Shown piece after piece: positions 20,069-28,321 of a stretch of DNA of 40,212 nt. How positions within the stretch are numbered: the first letter of the stretch is position 1; each line of letters opens with the position of its first letter. This DNA is from Propionibacteriaceae bacterium (GTDB lineage: Bacteria > Actinomycetota > Actinomycetes > Propionibacteriales > Propionibacteriaceae), in contig JAISTC010000098.1 of NCBI GenBank assembly GCA_031272805.1, forward strand, positions 1 through 40,212. The letters run 5' to 3'. The notes below the pieces were generated by a model. That model searched no databases. It was given only the letters and a program-made list of their open reading frames with translations, and was not told the DNA's origin. The position numbers were made by a program, and so were the translations under genes.

Positions 20069-21198
20069 CAGCGGTGGCCCCCCATCATGTCGGTGAAGCG
20101 GTCGAACAGGTACGCCGCGTCGTGTGGCCCGGCGGCGGCTTCGGGGTGGTACTGGACGGAGAACCCGACCAGCCGGCCGTCCCGTCTCAGCTCCAGCCCT
20201 TCCACGACGTCGTCGTTGAGGTCGATGTGGGAGACGCGGGCCACGCCGTAGGGCGTCGCCACGTCGTGGCCGCGCGGGGCGTCGACGGCGAAGCCGTGGT
20301 TGTGGGCCGTGACCTCGACGATGCCCGTGGTCAGGTCCTGGACCGGCTGGTTGATGCCGCGGTGGCCGTATTTCAGCTTGTAGGTCCCGAAGCCGAGGGC
20401 GCGGCCGAACAACTGGTTGCCGAAGCAGATACCGAAGAAGGGGATCCCGGCCGCCAGGACCTCCCGGAGGAGGGCGACCTCCGCGTCGGCCGTGGCCGGG
20501 TCGCCGGGGCCGTTGGAGAAGAAGACGCCGTCGGGCTGGAGGGCGGCGATGTCCGCGAACGGGGTCGAGGCGGGGACGACGTGGACCTCGATGCCGCGCC
20601 GGGCCATCAGGGTCGGCGTCATCGCCTTGATCCCGAGGTCGACCGCGACGACCGTGAACCGCTTCCCGCCGACCGGCGGGACGACGTAGGGCTGCGCCGT
20701 CGTGACGTCGCCGACGAGGTTGGCGCCCGCCATCTGGGGGCTGGCCAGGACCTGGTCGAGCAGGGCCGCGGCGTCCAGCGTGACGGAGGACAGGCCGACG
20801 CGCATGGCGCCGCGTTCGCGGAGGTGGCGGGTCAGCGCGCGCGTGTCGATGCCGGCGATGCCGACGATCCCCTGGCGGACGAGTTCGGCTTCGAGGGGGC
20901 GCTTGGAGCGCCACGAGCTGGGGCGCGGGGCGGGGTCGCGGACGACGTAGCCGGCAACCCAGATCCGGGCGGACTCGTCGTCCTCGTCGTTCCAGCCGGT
21001 GTTGCCGATGTGGGGGGCGGTCTGGACGACGACCTGGCCGCGGTAGCTCGGGTCGGTCAGCGTCTCCTGGTAGCCGGACATGCCGGTCGCGAATACGGCC
21101 TCACCGAACGCCTCGCCGATCGCGCCATACGCCTGCCCATGAAAGGTCCGGCCGTCCTCCAACACCAGAATCGCTTGCTGTTCCTGGTGCGCGTTCAT
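20068..21198 (-). CDS. carA: Carbamoyl-phosphate synthase, small (glutaminase) subunit
   Basis: 376 residues. Hydrolyses glutamine and channels ammonia to CarB. N-terminal CPSase domain ([33 protein letters not shown]) and class I glutamine amidotransferase domain with nucleophile GICFGNQ (~255) and the His/Glu pair in [10 protein letters not shown] choose the ATG at 21198 because GGAGAGG sits 6 nt upstream; the ATG two codons earlier abuts it. Head of the operon carA-carB-pyrK-pyrD-pyrF. pyrR, pyrB and pyrC, often upstream in actinobacteria, are not here. A TAGTCT -10-like element lies at 21245-21250. Confidence 0.95.
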
Positions 21199-21213
21199 CG
21201 ACATCCTCTCCGC

Positions 21214-21232
21214 GGGGCCGGTACAGGGCCCC
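21214..21232 (-). promoter_or_regulatory. Hairpin in the carA leader
   Basis: A perfect 6-bp inverted repeat, GGGGCC/GGCCCC, with a 7-nt loop, lies between the presumed -10 (TAGTCT, 21245-21250) and the Shine-Dalgarno of carA. It could modulate translation or be incidental in G+C-rich DNA. No PyrR-type or attenuator structure is recognised. Confidence 0.3.
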
Positions 21233-21396
21233 ACCGCCGCACAGAGACTACCCGCAAGACCCCGCCCGTGCCGACCACCGCCAGGACCTGTCACGTGGTT
21301 CGCGGCGCGTGCAGTTCGAGAAACTCGGTCGTGGCCGCGGAAGTGTCAAGATCTCTCCGTCGGTGAACCGTGGCACCGGCCGAGGAATCGCCGTTG

Positions 21397-21415
21397 TGCG
21401 CTACGCTGTAGCGCA
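21397..21415 (+). promoter_or_regulatory. Palindromic operator overlapping the leaderless toxin-antitoxin promoter
   Basis: TGCGCTACGCTGTAGCGCA is a perfect inverted repeat (8-bp arms, 3-nt centre). Its last base is the A of the ATG at 21415. The -10 element TACGCT (21402-21407) lies inside it, 7 nt before the ATG, and there is no Shine-Dalgarno. A ribbon-helix-helix dimer bound here would block both polymerase and start site, the usual autoregulation of type II modules. Confidence 0.65.
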
Positions 21416-21837
21416 TGAGCACATATCCGCTGTCGATCCGCTTCGACGCGTCGGTCATCGAACGGCTCCGCCGGTGGGCCCGCAGCCACACCACGACCCC
21501 GTCTGGGCTCGTCCAGGACTTGGTTGACGAGGGCTTGCGAATGCGGGAGACCCCGGGGATCATCTTCAAGCCCGGGCCCAGCGGACGCCGCGCCAGCCTG
21601 GCGGGCGGCCCGGATGTCTGGGAAATCATGGCGGCCGTCAAGGAGACGCCTGCGGAGGCCGGGGACAAGGTGGCGTCGGTCGCCGAGGAGATGGGGCTGC
21701 CCGCCAGCTTGGTCGACCTCGCGCTGACCTACTACTCCCGTTATCCCGCGGAAATCGACCGTGAGATCGCCGACAACGAGTTGGCCGCCGAAGCCGCGTT
21801 CAAGGCCTGGCAAGTCCGGCAAGCGGCGCTGTCGTGA
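21415..21837 (+). CDS. Ribbon-helix-helix antitoxin-like protein
   Basis: 140 residues. The N-terminus STYPLSIRFDASVIERLRRWARSHTTTPSGLVQDLVDEGLRMRE reads as a ribbon-helix-helix DNA-binding unit (beta strand plus two helices). The rest (GPDVWEIMAAVKETP..., MGLPASLVDLALTYYSRYPAEID) resembles the DUF433-type helical domain often paired with DUF5615 toxins. The stop overlaps the next gene's GTG by 4 nt, so the pair is co-translated. It probably neutralises the following protein and represses its own palindromic promoter. Function is inferred from fold and context. Confidence 0.7.
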   Translation: MSTYPLSIRFDASVIERLRRWARSHTTTPSGLVQDLVDEGLRMRETPGIIFKPGPSGRRASLAGGPDVWEIMAAVKETPAEAGDKVASVAEEMGLPASLVDLALTYYSRYPAEIDREIADNELAAEAAFKAWQVRQAALS

Positions 21838-22196
21838 CCGAACGCCTGCTGCTGGACGAGCACTACTCGCCCGCCATCGCCCAGGCGTTGCGTGACCGGG
21901 GCTTCGATGTCGCGGCGGTGAACGGCGACGCGGAACTCATGGCCAAGTCCGATGCCGACCTTGTCTCCGTGGCGGTCGCCCAGGACCGCCGGATCGTGAC
22001 GGAGAACGTCAAGGACTTCCTCCCCCTGGCCGACACGGCCTACCTGGAGGGGCGACCGGCGCCCCGCCTCCTGTTGGTCGCGGCGCATCGCTTCCCCCGT
22101 GGCCGGGACAGGGTCGGCCACCTCGTGACGGCCCTCGACGGTTGGCTCCGCCAACCGGAGACGCCCGCCAGGCCCGACCAAGATTGGTTGGCCTAG
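21834..22196 (+). CDS. DUF5615 family PIN-like protein, probable toxin
   Basis: 120 residues, typical for the family. The N-terminus LLLDEHYSPAIAQALRDRGFDVAAV carries the conserved LLDE, followed by SDADLVSVAVAQDRRIVTENVKDF with the Asp/Asn positions of Mut7-C/PIN-like nucleases. DUF5615 proteins are predicted RNases of type II toxin-antitoxin pairs; few have been tested. The GTG start lies in a GTGA overlap with the antitoxin. The TAG stop shares the tetramer CTAG with the convergent dipeptidase stop, so no intergenic terminator exists. Confidence 0.72.
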   Translation: MTERLLLDEHYSPAIAQALRDRGFDVAAVNGDAELMAKSDADLVSVAVAQDRRIVTENVKDFLPLADTAYLEGRPAPRLLLVAAHRFPRGRDRVGHLVTALDGWLRQPETPARPDQDWLA

Positions 22197-23374
22197 CCTG
22201 CGGCGGCCGCCTCGACCGCTCGCATCACCCGCAGGACGTTGCGGCCTGTCAGCGCTTCCAGCTCTGGCTTGGACCAGCCGCGGTCGGCTAGGTGGTCGAG
22301 GACCTTCCGGTAGCCGGTCACGTCGGGCATGTCGTCGGGGAGGTCGAAGGTGCCGTCGTAGTCGCCGCCCAGGCCGACGTGGGCCAGGCCCGCGACCGCG
22401 CGGATGTGTTCGACGTGGTCGGCCACCGTCGCGCTCGTGACCGGGGGGCGCGGGTGGGTCTTGGCGTAGTCGGCCAGGAACGCGGCCGGGTCCGGGGTGC
22501 CCTCTCGGGCCGCCGCGTTGCGCGCGGCCGCCGCCTCGGCGGACTCGCCGGGGAGCGGCGCGGCGGCCCAGTGCCAGGTGCCGGGGGCCTCCCCCGCGGC
22601 GGCTTCCGCCGCCGTCGCCCACGCCTCGCGCTCGGCGGACAGGAAACCGGCGACGAACGTGACCTGGACGACGCCCCCGTTGTCGCGCACCCGGGCCAGC
22701 ACGTCGTCCGGCACATCCCGCGCGTGGCCGCCCAGCGCCCGCGCCGACGAATGCGAGAAGATCACGGGCGCGCGGGTCACGTCGAGGGCGTCCCGCATCG
22801 TGTCGGCCGAGACATGGGAGAGGTCGACCATCATTCCCAACCGGTTGAGTTCGGCCACGACGGCCCGGCCCTCGTCGTTCAGGCCGCCGAGCTGCGGCGC
22901 GTCGGTGGCGGAGTCGGCCCAGGCCAGGTTGTCGCCGTGGGTCAGGGTCATATACCGGGCGCCCAGGCGGGCCAGCATCCGCAGGACGCCGAGAGAGCGG
23001 GCGATGGAGTGGCCGCCCTCGACCCCGATGAGGGACGCGATCCGGCCGTCAGCCCAGGCGGCCTCGATGTCGTCGGCCGTGCGGGCGAAACGCAGGTCGT
23101 CGGGGTAGGCGGCGATGAGGCGGTAGACGCAGTCGATCTGCTCGAGCGTGGCGACGACGGCCTCGGGTTCCGGCAGCTTGGGCGTCACCCAGACCGACCA
23201 GAACTGCGCCCCGACACCGCCCTGGCGGAGCCGGACCAGGTCGGTCTGGAAGCGCGGGGCGAGCCGGTCCAGCCCCGCCACCGAGTACCCCTGGCCGTGG
23301 CGCAGGGCCGCGGCCAGGTCATGGTGTCCGTCGATGACGGGAGTAGAGGCCAGGACATCGTCAACCAAAGACAT
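22193..23374 (-). CDS. Membrane dipeptidase (peptidase M19)
   Basis: 393 residues. A binuclear zinc amidohydrolase of the renal-dipeptidase family that cleaves dipeptides, including D-residue ones. Metal and active-site stations are in order: DGHHD near the N-terminus, IGVEGGHS with the bridging Glu, LTHGDNLAWADSA, VDLSHVS, IFSHSSARAL, and GLGGDYDG near the end. An Ala/Glu-rich insert (~240-290) is longer than in minimal members. No signal peptide or membrane segment is seen, so it is probably cytoplasmic despite the family name. The ATG is preceded by TACGGT with a 6-nt spacer, indicating a leaderless mRNA. Confidence 0.93.
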   Translation of the reverse strand: MSLVDDVLASTPVIDGHHDLAAALRHGQGYSVAGLDRLAPRFQTDLVRLRQGGVGAQFWSVWVTPKLPEPEAVVATLEQIDCVYRLIAAYPDDLRFARTADDIEAAWADGRIASLIGVEGGHSIARSLGVLRMLARLGARYMTLTHGDNLAWADSATDAPQLGGLNDEGRAVVAELNRLGMMVDLSHVSADTMRDALDVTRAPVIFSHSSARALGGHARDVPDDVLARVRDNGGVVQVTFVAGFLSAEREAWATAAEAAAGEAPGTWHWAAAPLPGESAEAAAARNAAAREGTPDPAAFLADYAKTHPRPPVTSATVADHVEHIRAVAGLAHVGLGGDYDGTFDLPDDMPDVTGYRKVLDHLADRGWSKPELEALTGRNVLRVMRAVEAAAAG

Positions 23375-23380
23375 GGCTTC

Positions 23381-23386
23381 ACCGTA
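23381..23386 (-). promoter_or_regulatory. -10 element for leaderless dipeptidase gene
   Basis: TACGGT on the minus strand, 6-nt spacer (GAAGCC), ATG. No purine-rich ribosome site at a usable distance. Confidence 0.55.
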
Positions 23387-23491
23387 GTGTGTCCGGCCGA
23401 AGGACCTCCCCGCCGGTCACGCCGACGCCGACTTGGATTCAGCCCCGATGTCTGGCAGGATGACCCGCTTGGCTGACGACGGAAGGCGACC

Positions 23492-24745
23492 ATGAGCGAC
23501 ACGACCCCGGCGGACCCGCGCCTGCCGTCGCCGACGTCCGACCTGATCCACGACCGGCCCTACGTCGTCCTGTTGGTCGCCCGCACGATCGCCATGATGG
23601 GCTTCGCGTTCGCGCCCGTCGCGCTGGCCTTCGGCCTCCTTGACCTGCCCGGCGGCGACGCCCACCTGCTCTCCACCGTTCTGACCGCCCAGCTCGGCCC
23701 GAAGGTCGTGTTGTCGCTGTTCGGCGGGGTCGTGGCGGACCGCTATCCGCGGGTCCGCGTGCTCCAGATCGGGATCGCGGTCGTCGGGCTCGGCTGGGTG
23801 GCGCTGGGCCTGATGATGCTGACCGGGCTGACGTGGACGTGGCTGATGTGCCTGGCGGCGGGGCTGACCGGCATCGCCGAGTCCGTCCTCTACCCGGCCC
23901 TGACCGGCATCATTCCCGAGGTCGTGCCGCCGCTCCTGCTGCAGCAGGGCAACGCCTGGCTGTCGATGGGCGCGTCGGCCGCCCGGCTCGCCGGGCTCGT
24001 CGGCTCGGGCGCGATGGTCGTCCTGCTCGGCGGCGGCTGGGCGGTTGTCGTGGCCGGGGCGCTGTACCTGACGGCGGGGGTGGTCGCGCTCGGCCTGCCC
24101 GTCGCGCCGGCCGGCGCCAACCCGGCGGAGTCGCCGCTGCGCCAGCTCATCGCGGGCTGGGGCGAGTTCAGCTCGCGCCAGTGGATCTGGGTCTGCACGG
24201 CGCAATACGCGTTCGTCGTCATGATGCTCCAGGCCGCCCACGGCGTCCTCGGTCCGGTCATCGCCAAGGCGGAGCTGGGCGGCCCCAAGGCGTGGACGAC
24301 CGTCCTCGTCGGGGAGGCCGTCGGGGCCGTCCTGGGCGTCGTCGTGTCGCTCGTCTGGCGGCCGCGCCGGCCGATCTTCACCGGCGTCCTCGTGACCTTC
24401 TTCGCCGGGGTCCCGCCGGTCCTGCTGGGGCTCGGCGCGCCCGTGCTGGTGACGGCGGTCGCCGCCGTCGGCATGGGCCTCGGCTTCGAGCTGTTCGGCG
24501 TCCTCTGGATGACCGCCCTGCAGCGGGAGGTGCCGCCGGACGCCCTGTCGCGCGTGGCCGCGTACGACGCCTTCGGCTCGATCATGTTCGGCCCGATCGG
24601 GCTCATCATCGCCGCGCCGGCCGCCGACTGGCTGGGCCTCCACCCGGCGCTGATCGGCTGCGGCGGCACGATCCTGCTCGTCACGGCGCTGGCGGCGCTG
24701 TCGCCGGAGGTACGGCGGCTGAAGGGTCACGTGGGGGTCCGCTGA
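23492..24745 (+). CDS. MFS transporter (MFS_3/EntS-like)
   Basis: 417 residues with about 12 hydrophobic helices. YVVLLVARTIAMMGFAFAPVALAFGLL starts helix 1, and the loop 2-3 signature FGGVVADRYPRVRV fits the major facilitator family, nearest the enterobactin-exporter-like group. RQWIWVCTAQYAFVVMMLQAAHG opens the second half. Substrate cannot be read from sequence; small-molecule efflux is likely. GGAAGG lies 6 nt before the ATG. It converges with the NUDIX gene, leaving only 7 nt between stops. Confidence 0.88.
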   Translation: MSDTTPADPRLPSPTSDLIHDRPYVVLLVARTIAMMGFAFAPVALAFGLLDLPGGDAHLLSTVLTAQLGPKVVLSLFGGVVADRYPRVRVLQIGIAVVGLGWVALGLMMLTGLTWTWLMCLAAGLTGIAESVLYPALTGIIPEVVPPLLLQQGNAWLSMGASAARLAGLVGSGAMVVLLGGGWAVVVAGALYLTAGVVALGLPVAPAGANPAESPLRQLIAGWGEFSSRQWIWVCTAQYAFVVMMLQAAHGVLGPVIAKAELGGPKAWTTVLVGEAVGAVLGVVVSLVWRPRRPIFTGVLVTFFAGVPPVLLGLGAPVLVTAVAAVGMGLGFELFGVLWMTALQREVPPDALSRVAAYDAFGSIMFGPIGLIIAAPAADWLGLHPALIGCGGTILLVTALAALSPEVRRLKGHVGVR

Positions 24746-24752
24746 GCGCGGT

Positions 24753-25634
24753 TCAGCGGATGGCCGACGGCCGCAGCGTCGTCGCGCCCAGGGCTGCGAC
24801 GCGGCGGATCAGCTCGCGGTCGGCCGTGACGACGGCGACGGGCGACGTCGGGGTGGGCCGGGTGTCGAGGGCCAGGGCCGCCTGGCGGACGATCTCGTCG
24901 TCGCCGGCGGCGGGGGCCGGGACGACCGTGACGTCAGGGGTCGAGGTCACGCCGCGCGCCTGCCCTTCCGTCACGAGGACCAGGCGGGGCCACCAGCCGG
25001 CGACGGCGAGGCCCAGTTGATCCCGGGGGTCGAAGCGGATGTGGGCCAGCCCCGTCCGGGCGAGGGCTGCCAGCTCGTCGCGCAGGCGCGTGGCGGCGCC
25101 GGCCCGGTCCTTCCACCAGCCGTCCGGCCGGGAGCCGACGACGTTGGCGGCGTCGACCACGAGCGTGGCCTGGGCGCCGACGAGCGGGGCGAGGGCGGGC
25201 CAGGCTTCGGCCACGCCGGGATGGAGGTCCAGGGCGGCCGGGTCGGCGATCCAGCGGAGGTCGTCGGTCTCCCAGTGGGCACCGTCGGGTGCCAAGTCGG
25301 CTTGGGCGGCCGGGGCGGCGGCGCCGACGGTCGTGTAGGTCCAGCCGCCGTGGTCGGCCAGGTGCCACCAGCGCGGCTGGAGGACGGAGGTGTCCAGCGG
25401 AGTCTCCTCCCCGGCTTCGCGGACGGCGGCGGCGAGGGCGGTTTCCCCGCGGCGCCGGGCCCCGCCGGGCCAGCCCCACGTGCCGCCGTGGTGCGACCGC
25501 CCCGACCGGAGCTGGAGGAGGACGCGGCCGTCCGGCAGCCAGGCGGCTACCCCGGCCCCGCCGAGGCGGCCCCAGTGCTGTTCGCCGCGCGCGCACGTGG
25601 CCCAGTCCTCCTCAGGGGCGCGCTGCTGATCCAC
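24753..25634 (-). CDS. NUDIX hydrolase fused to a NYN/PIN-like nuclease domain
   Basis: 293 residues from a GTG at 25634. Residues ~20-145 form a NUDIX domain with box GARRRGETALAAAVREAGEETPL; the usual Gly near the end is Pro. From ~150 a second domain begins TLVVDAANVVGSRPDGWWKDRAGAA, ending VVTADRELIRRVAALGA, the pattern of YacP/NYN PIN-fold nucleases (acidic residues DAAN, TAD). I recall such pairings in actinobacteria, but the joint function is unknown; nucleotide or RNA-end processing is a guess. The start gives MDQQRAPEED; an upstream in-frame extension would run antisense through the next gene. Confidence 0.8.
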   Translation of the reverse strand: MDQQRAPEEDWATCARGEQHWGRLGGAGVAAWLPDGRVLLQLRSGRSHHGGTWGWPGGARRRGETALAAAVREAGEETPLDTSVLQPRWWHLADHGGWTYTTVGAAAPAAQADLAPDGAHWETDDLRWIADPAALDLHPGVAEAWPALAPLVGAQATLVVDAANVVGSRPDGWWKDRAGAATRLRDELAALARTGLAHIRFDPRDQLGLAVAGWWPRLVLVTEGQARGVTSTPDVTVVPAPAAGDDEIVRQAALALDTRPTPTSPVAVVTADRELIRRVAALGATTLRPSAIR

Positions 25635-25675
25635 GGGGCACAGTGTAGGCAGGGTGTGAGCGGCTCCCCGCGGAC

Positions 25676-26092
25676 CTACTTCTGCCGGCGGAACGGGATG
25701 GACACGATGGCCGTCAGGATCGACAGGACCAGGCCCGCGCCGATGGCCGAGCCGAACCCGTCGACGACCAGGCCGAAGCCGAGCGTCGGGGTGAACTTCG
25801 AGACCAGGACCAGCATGAGCCCGTTGACGACCAGGCCGAAGGCGCCCAGCGTGACGATGTACAGGGGCAGGGCGAGGAGCTTGACGAACGGCCGGACGAC
25901 CGTGTTGACGAGCGCCAGCAGGAGCCCGACCACGAGGTACACGAGGACCCGCCCGACGACGCCGGACTCCCCCGTGACCACGCCTGCCGCGTCGACCGAA
26001 CCGAACACCGTGACCGAGTCCAGGAGGGCGTCGAGGCAGAACAGCGCGATGGCGTTGACCACGACCTGACTCAGAAATGACACGCCCTCCAT
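25676..26092 (-). CDS. Four-helix membrane protein, phage holin superfamily IV (PF04020-like)
   Basis: 138 residues with four hydrophobic segments. The conserved core is VVGLLLALVNTVVRPFVKLLALPLYIVTLGAFGLVVNGLMLVLVSKF, the mark of the mycobacterial four-TMS holin-like family, which is chromosomal and widespread. No phage genes are nearby, so a lytic role is unlikely. The start is uncertain: the ATG at 26092 has no Shine-Dalgarno and no matching -10, and a GTG three codons in is possible. Confidence 0.8.
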   Translation of the reverse strand: MEGVSFLSQVVVNAIALFCLDALLDSVTVFGSVDAAGVVTGESGVVGRVLVYLVVGLLLALVNTVVRPFVKLLALPLYIVTLGAFGLVVNGLMLVLVSKFTPTLGFGLVVDGFGSAIGAGLVLSILTAIVSIPFRRQK

Positions 26093-26175
26093 GGTACGTC
26101 GTCACGCGGTCCGCCAGTCCCCGCGCAGCGCGCGTCCAGCGCGGCCCGACCTGGCCAAGTCCTCAGGTTTCGTTT

Positions 26176-26181
26176 AGTCTT
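26176..26181 (+). promoter_or_regulatory. Candidate -10 for the secreted coiled-coil protein gene
   Basis: TAGTCT with a weak TGGCCA-like -35 about 18 bp upstream (26152-26157), in the 149-nt divergent gap. CTCAGGTT occurs on both sides of it (near 26163 and 26185) and might bind a regulator. Confidence 0.3.
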
Positions 26182-26241
26182 CTCTCAGGTTGGGGCTAGC
26201 CGGGCGGTTGGCCACCCGGGACGGCGCGGATGGGAGGCCAG

Positions 26242-27168
26242 ATGAAGGCTCGGCGCTGGGCTGTGGTCGGCCTGTCGTGCCTCCTGGCGACGTGGGCCCT
26301 GGCCGCGCCGGCCGCCGCCGAGCCGACCTCCGAGGAGGTCAAGGCCGAGATCGCCGCCCTCGAAGCCCAGTACGACGAGCTGACGGCCGCCTACGCCGAG
26401 AGCGCCCTCAGCCTGGAGACGGCCCAGGGCCAGCTCGACCAGACGACCGCGCAACTGGCCCAGGCCGAGGCCAAGCTCGCGGGCATCCAGACCCAGGTCA
26501 TCCAGGTCGCCCTCTACCGCTGGCAGGACCACGACCTCAACCAGTCCATCGCCCTGTTCTCCAGCCCGGACGCCGCCACGATGATGCAGCGCCTCAGCGT
26601 CGTCAACCAGGTCAACTTCCAGTTCGACTCGCTCCTCGAGGACTACCTCTTCGAGCAGTCCAACCTCCAGCAGCTCAAGGCCGCCCAGGAGGCCAACCTC
26701 CAGACCATCGCCGAGCGCCGGACCGCCATGGAGCAGCAGATGGCCGACATCCAGGCCAAGACGACCGAGGCCCGCAACCTCCTCGCCACGGTCGTCTCCC
26801 CGCGTGACGTCGGCGACAACACGGGGCTGACCGCCCACGCCATCCAGGTGAAACAGACGCTGGCCGGGGTCTTCACGGAGATCACGACCATCGGCGGCTA
26901 CCGCGCGGGCGACTGGGGCGACCACGGCTCGGGCCTGGCCCTCGACGTCATGATCCCGGATTGGTCGAGCGAGTCGGGCATCGCGCTGGGCGACACGATC
27001 GCCCGCTGGTGCCAGGACAACGCCGGCGTCCTCGGCGTCAAGTACCTCATCTGGCGCCAGCGCTACTGGCAGGCGGGCTGGGGCAACGACTCCTGGCAGT
27101 GGATGGCCGACCGCGGCTCGCCGACCCAGAACCACTACGACCACGTGCACATCTCGCTCACCTCGTGA
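26242..27168 (+). CDS. Secreted coiled-coil protein with C-terminal M15/ARB_07466-like domain
   Basis: 308 residues. A signal peptide (KARRW, hydrophobic VVGLSCLLATWALA, cleavage near APAAA-E) precedes a long coiled coil (~30-190, rich in E/A/Q/L heptads), like the N-terminal regions of RipA/CwlO-type cell-wall hydrolases. The C-terminal ~100 residues hold GGYRAGDWGDHGSGLALDVM and NHYDHVHIS, a His-Asp-His arrangement like peptidase M15/LAS enzymes. A peptidoglycan role is inferred; the coiled coil may be a partner-controlled gate, as in FtsX-regulated hydrolases. GGGAGG lies 4 nt before the chosen ATG; an ATG four codons earlier lacks such a site. Confidence 0.78.
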   Translation: MKARRWAVVGLSCLLATWALAAPAAAEPTSEEVKAEIAALEAQYDELTAAYAESALSLETAQGQLDQTTAQLAQAEAKLAGIQTQVIQVALYRWQDHDLNQSIALFSSPDAATMMQRLSVVNQVNFQFDSLLEDYLFEQSNLQQLKAAQEANLQTIAERRTAMEQQMADIQAKTTEARNLLATVVSPRDVGDNTGLTAHAIQVKQTLAGVFTEITTIGGYRAGDWGDHGSGLALDVMIPDWSSESGIALGDTIARWCQDNAGVLGVKYLIWRQRYWQAGWGNDSWQWMADRGSPTQNHYDHVHISLTS

Positions 27169-27192
27169 CCTCCAACATGTGGCCCGGTGCGC

Positions 27193-27206
27193 GTGATCCA
27201 CGTCAC
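27193..27206 (+). promoter_or_regulatory. CRP/GlxR-like site upstream of corA
   Basis: GTGATCCACGTCAC fits GTGA-N6-TCAC, the actinobacterial CRP/GlxR consensus. It overlaps the expected -35 region of a TAGGCT -10 (27216-27221), a position that suggests repression. Confidence 0.4.
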
Positions 27207-27256
27207 GTTGGCCGTTAGGCTGGGCGGCAACAACCACGCTCTCCGGGGGGTTCACC

Positions 27257-28297
27257 GTGGCGCCTGTACCTGAACGCTGGCAGCGGCCCGTCGGCCACGG
27301 GCCGGGGGCCACGGCCGCGCCCGACCAATTCCGCGGCGCGCTCTACCACGACGGCGCCCGGCTCCTGACGACGGGCTCGCTCGACGAGACCTGCGAGGCG
27401 ATGGCGGCGCAGCCCGACGCGCTGGCCTGGATCGGCCTGTACCAGCCGACCGAGGCGACGCTCCGCGACCTGGCCGACCGCTTCGGCCTCCACCGGCTCA
27501 TCGTCGAGGACACGATCAAGGCCCACCAGCGGGCCAAGCACGAGCGCTACGGCGACATCCACTTCATCGTCCTGCGGACGGCCCGCTACGTCGACGGCCC
27601 GGACGAGTTCACGCTGGGAGAAGTCCACATCGTCGCCGGACCCGGCTTCGTCGTGACGATCCGCCACACGGACAACCCCAACCTCGACAGCGTCCGCCAG
27701 CGGCTCGAGGAGGAGCCCGAGCTGCTCCGTTTCGGCGCCCGCGCCATCGTCTACGCCGTCCTCGACGCGATCGTCGACCGCTTCTTCCCGGCCAGCGACG
27801 GGCTGCGCGCCGACATCGACGACCTGGAGGACCAGGTCTTCGCCGGCGGCATCTCGGACCTCCGCCCCGCCTACCACCTGTCCCGCGAGACCACGGTCCT
27901 GGCGGGCATCCTGCGCTCGACCGAGGAGGTCCTCGACTCCCTGGACGGCGAGTTCGGCGAGGAGCACGTGCCGGCGGAGCTCAAGAGCTACTACGCCGAC
28001 GTGGCCGACCACCTGGCCCGCCTGCGCGAGCGCGCCGACCTCATGCAGTCGACGCTGCGCGACGTCCTGTCGATGAACGTGTCGATCATCGGGCTCCAGC
28101 GCAACGAGGAGATGAAGAAGGTCTCCGCCTGGGCCGCCATCCTCTTCACGCCCAGCCTGATCACGGGCATCTACGGCATGAACTTCGTCCACATGCCCGA
28201 GCTGAACTGGTTCCTCGGCTACCCCATGGCCCTGATCCTGATGGTCGTATCGGCGACCATCCTGTTCATCGTGTTCAAGAAGAAGAACTGGATCTGA
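27257..28297 (+). CDS. corA: CorA family magnesium/cobalt transporter
   Basis: 346 residues. A large soluble N-terminal domain rich in acidic residues and helices is followed by two C-terminal transmembrane helices. The pore signature YGMNF ends the first helix (SAWAAILFTPSLITGIYGMNF) and is followed by the loop VHMPELNWF and the last helix, with a basic tail KKKNWI. It forms a pentameric inner-membrane channel for Mg2+ (and Co2+/Ni2+). The GTG start has a GGGGGG tract at the right distance. It converges with proS; I see no strong terminator in the 24-nt gap. Confidence 0.92.
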   Translation: MAPVPERWQRPVGHGPGATAAPDQFRGALYHDGARLLTTGSLDETCEAMAAQPDALAWIGLYQPTEATLRDLADRFGLHRLIVEDTIKAHQRAKHERYGDIHFIVLRTARYVDGPDEFTLGEVHIVAGPGFVVTIRHTDNPNLDSVRQRLEEEPELLRFGARAIVYAVLDAIVDRFFPASDGLRADIDDLEDQVFAGGISDLRPAYHLSRETTVLAGILRSTEEVLDSLDGEFGEEHVPAELKSYYADVADHLARLRERADLMQSTLRDVLSMNVSIIGLQRNEEMKKVSAWAAILFTPSLITGIYGMNFVHMPELNWFLGYPMALILMVVSATILFIVFKKKNWI

Positions 28298-28321
28298 CGG
28301 CCGGCGTCAGCCCCGCGGGCC

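Noticed and set aside
25676-26092. Holin-like protein as a prophage remnant
   Set aside because: The family is chromosomal in actinobacteria; there is no integrase, lysin, att-like repeat or other phage gene nearby.
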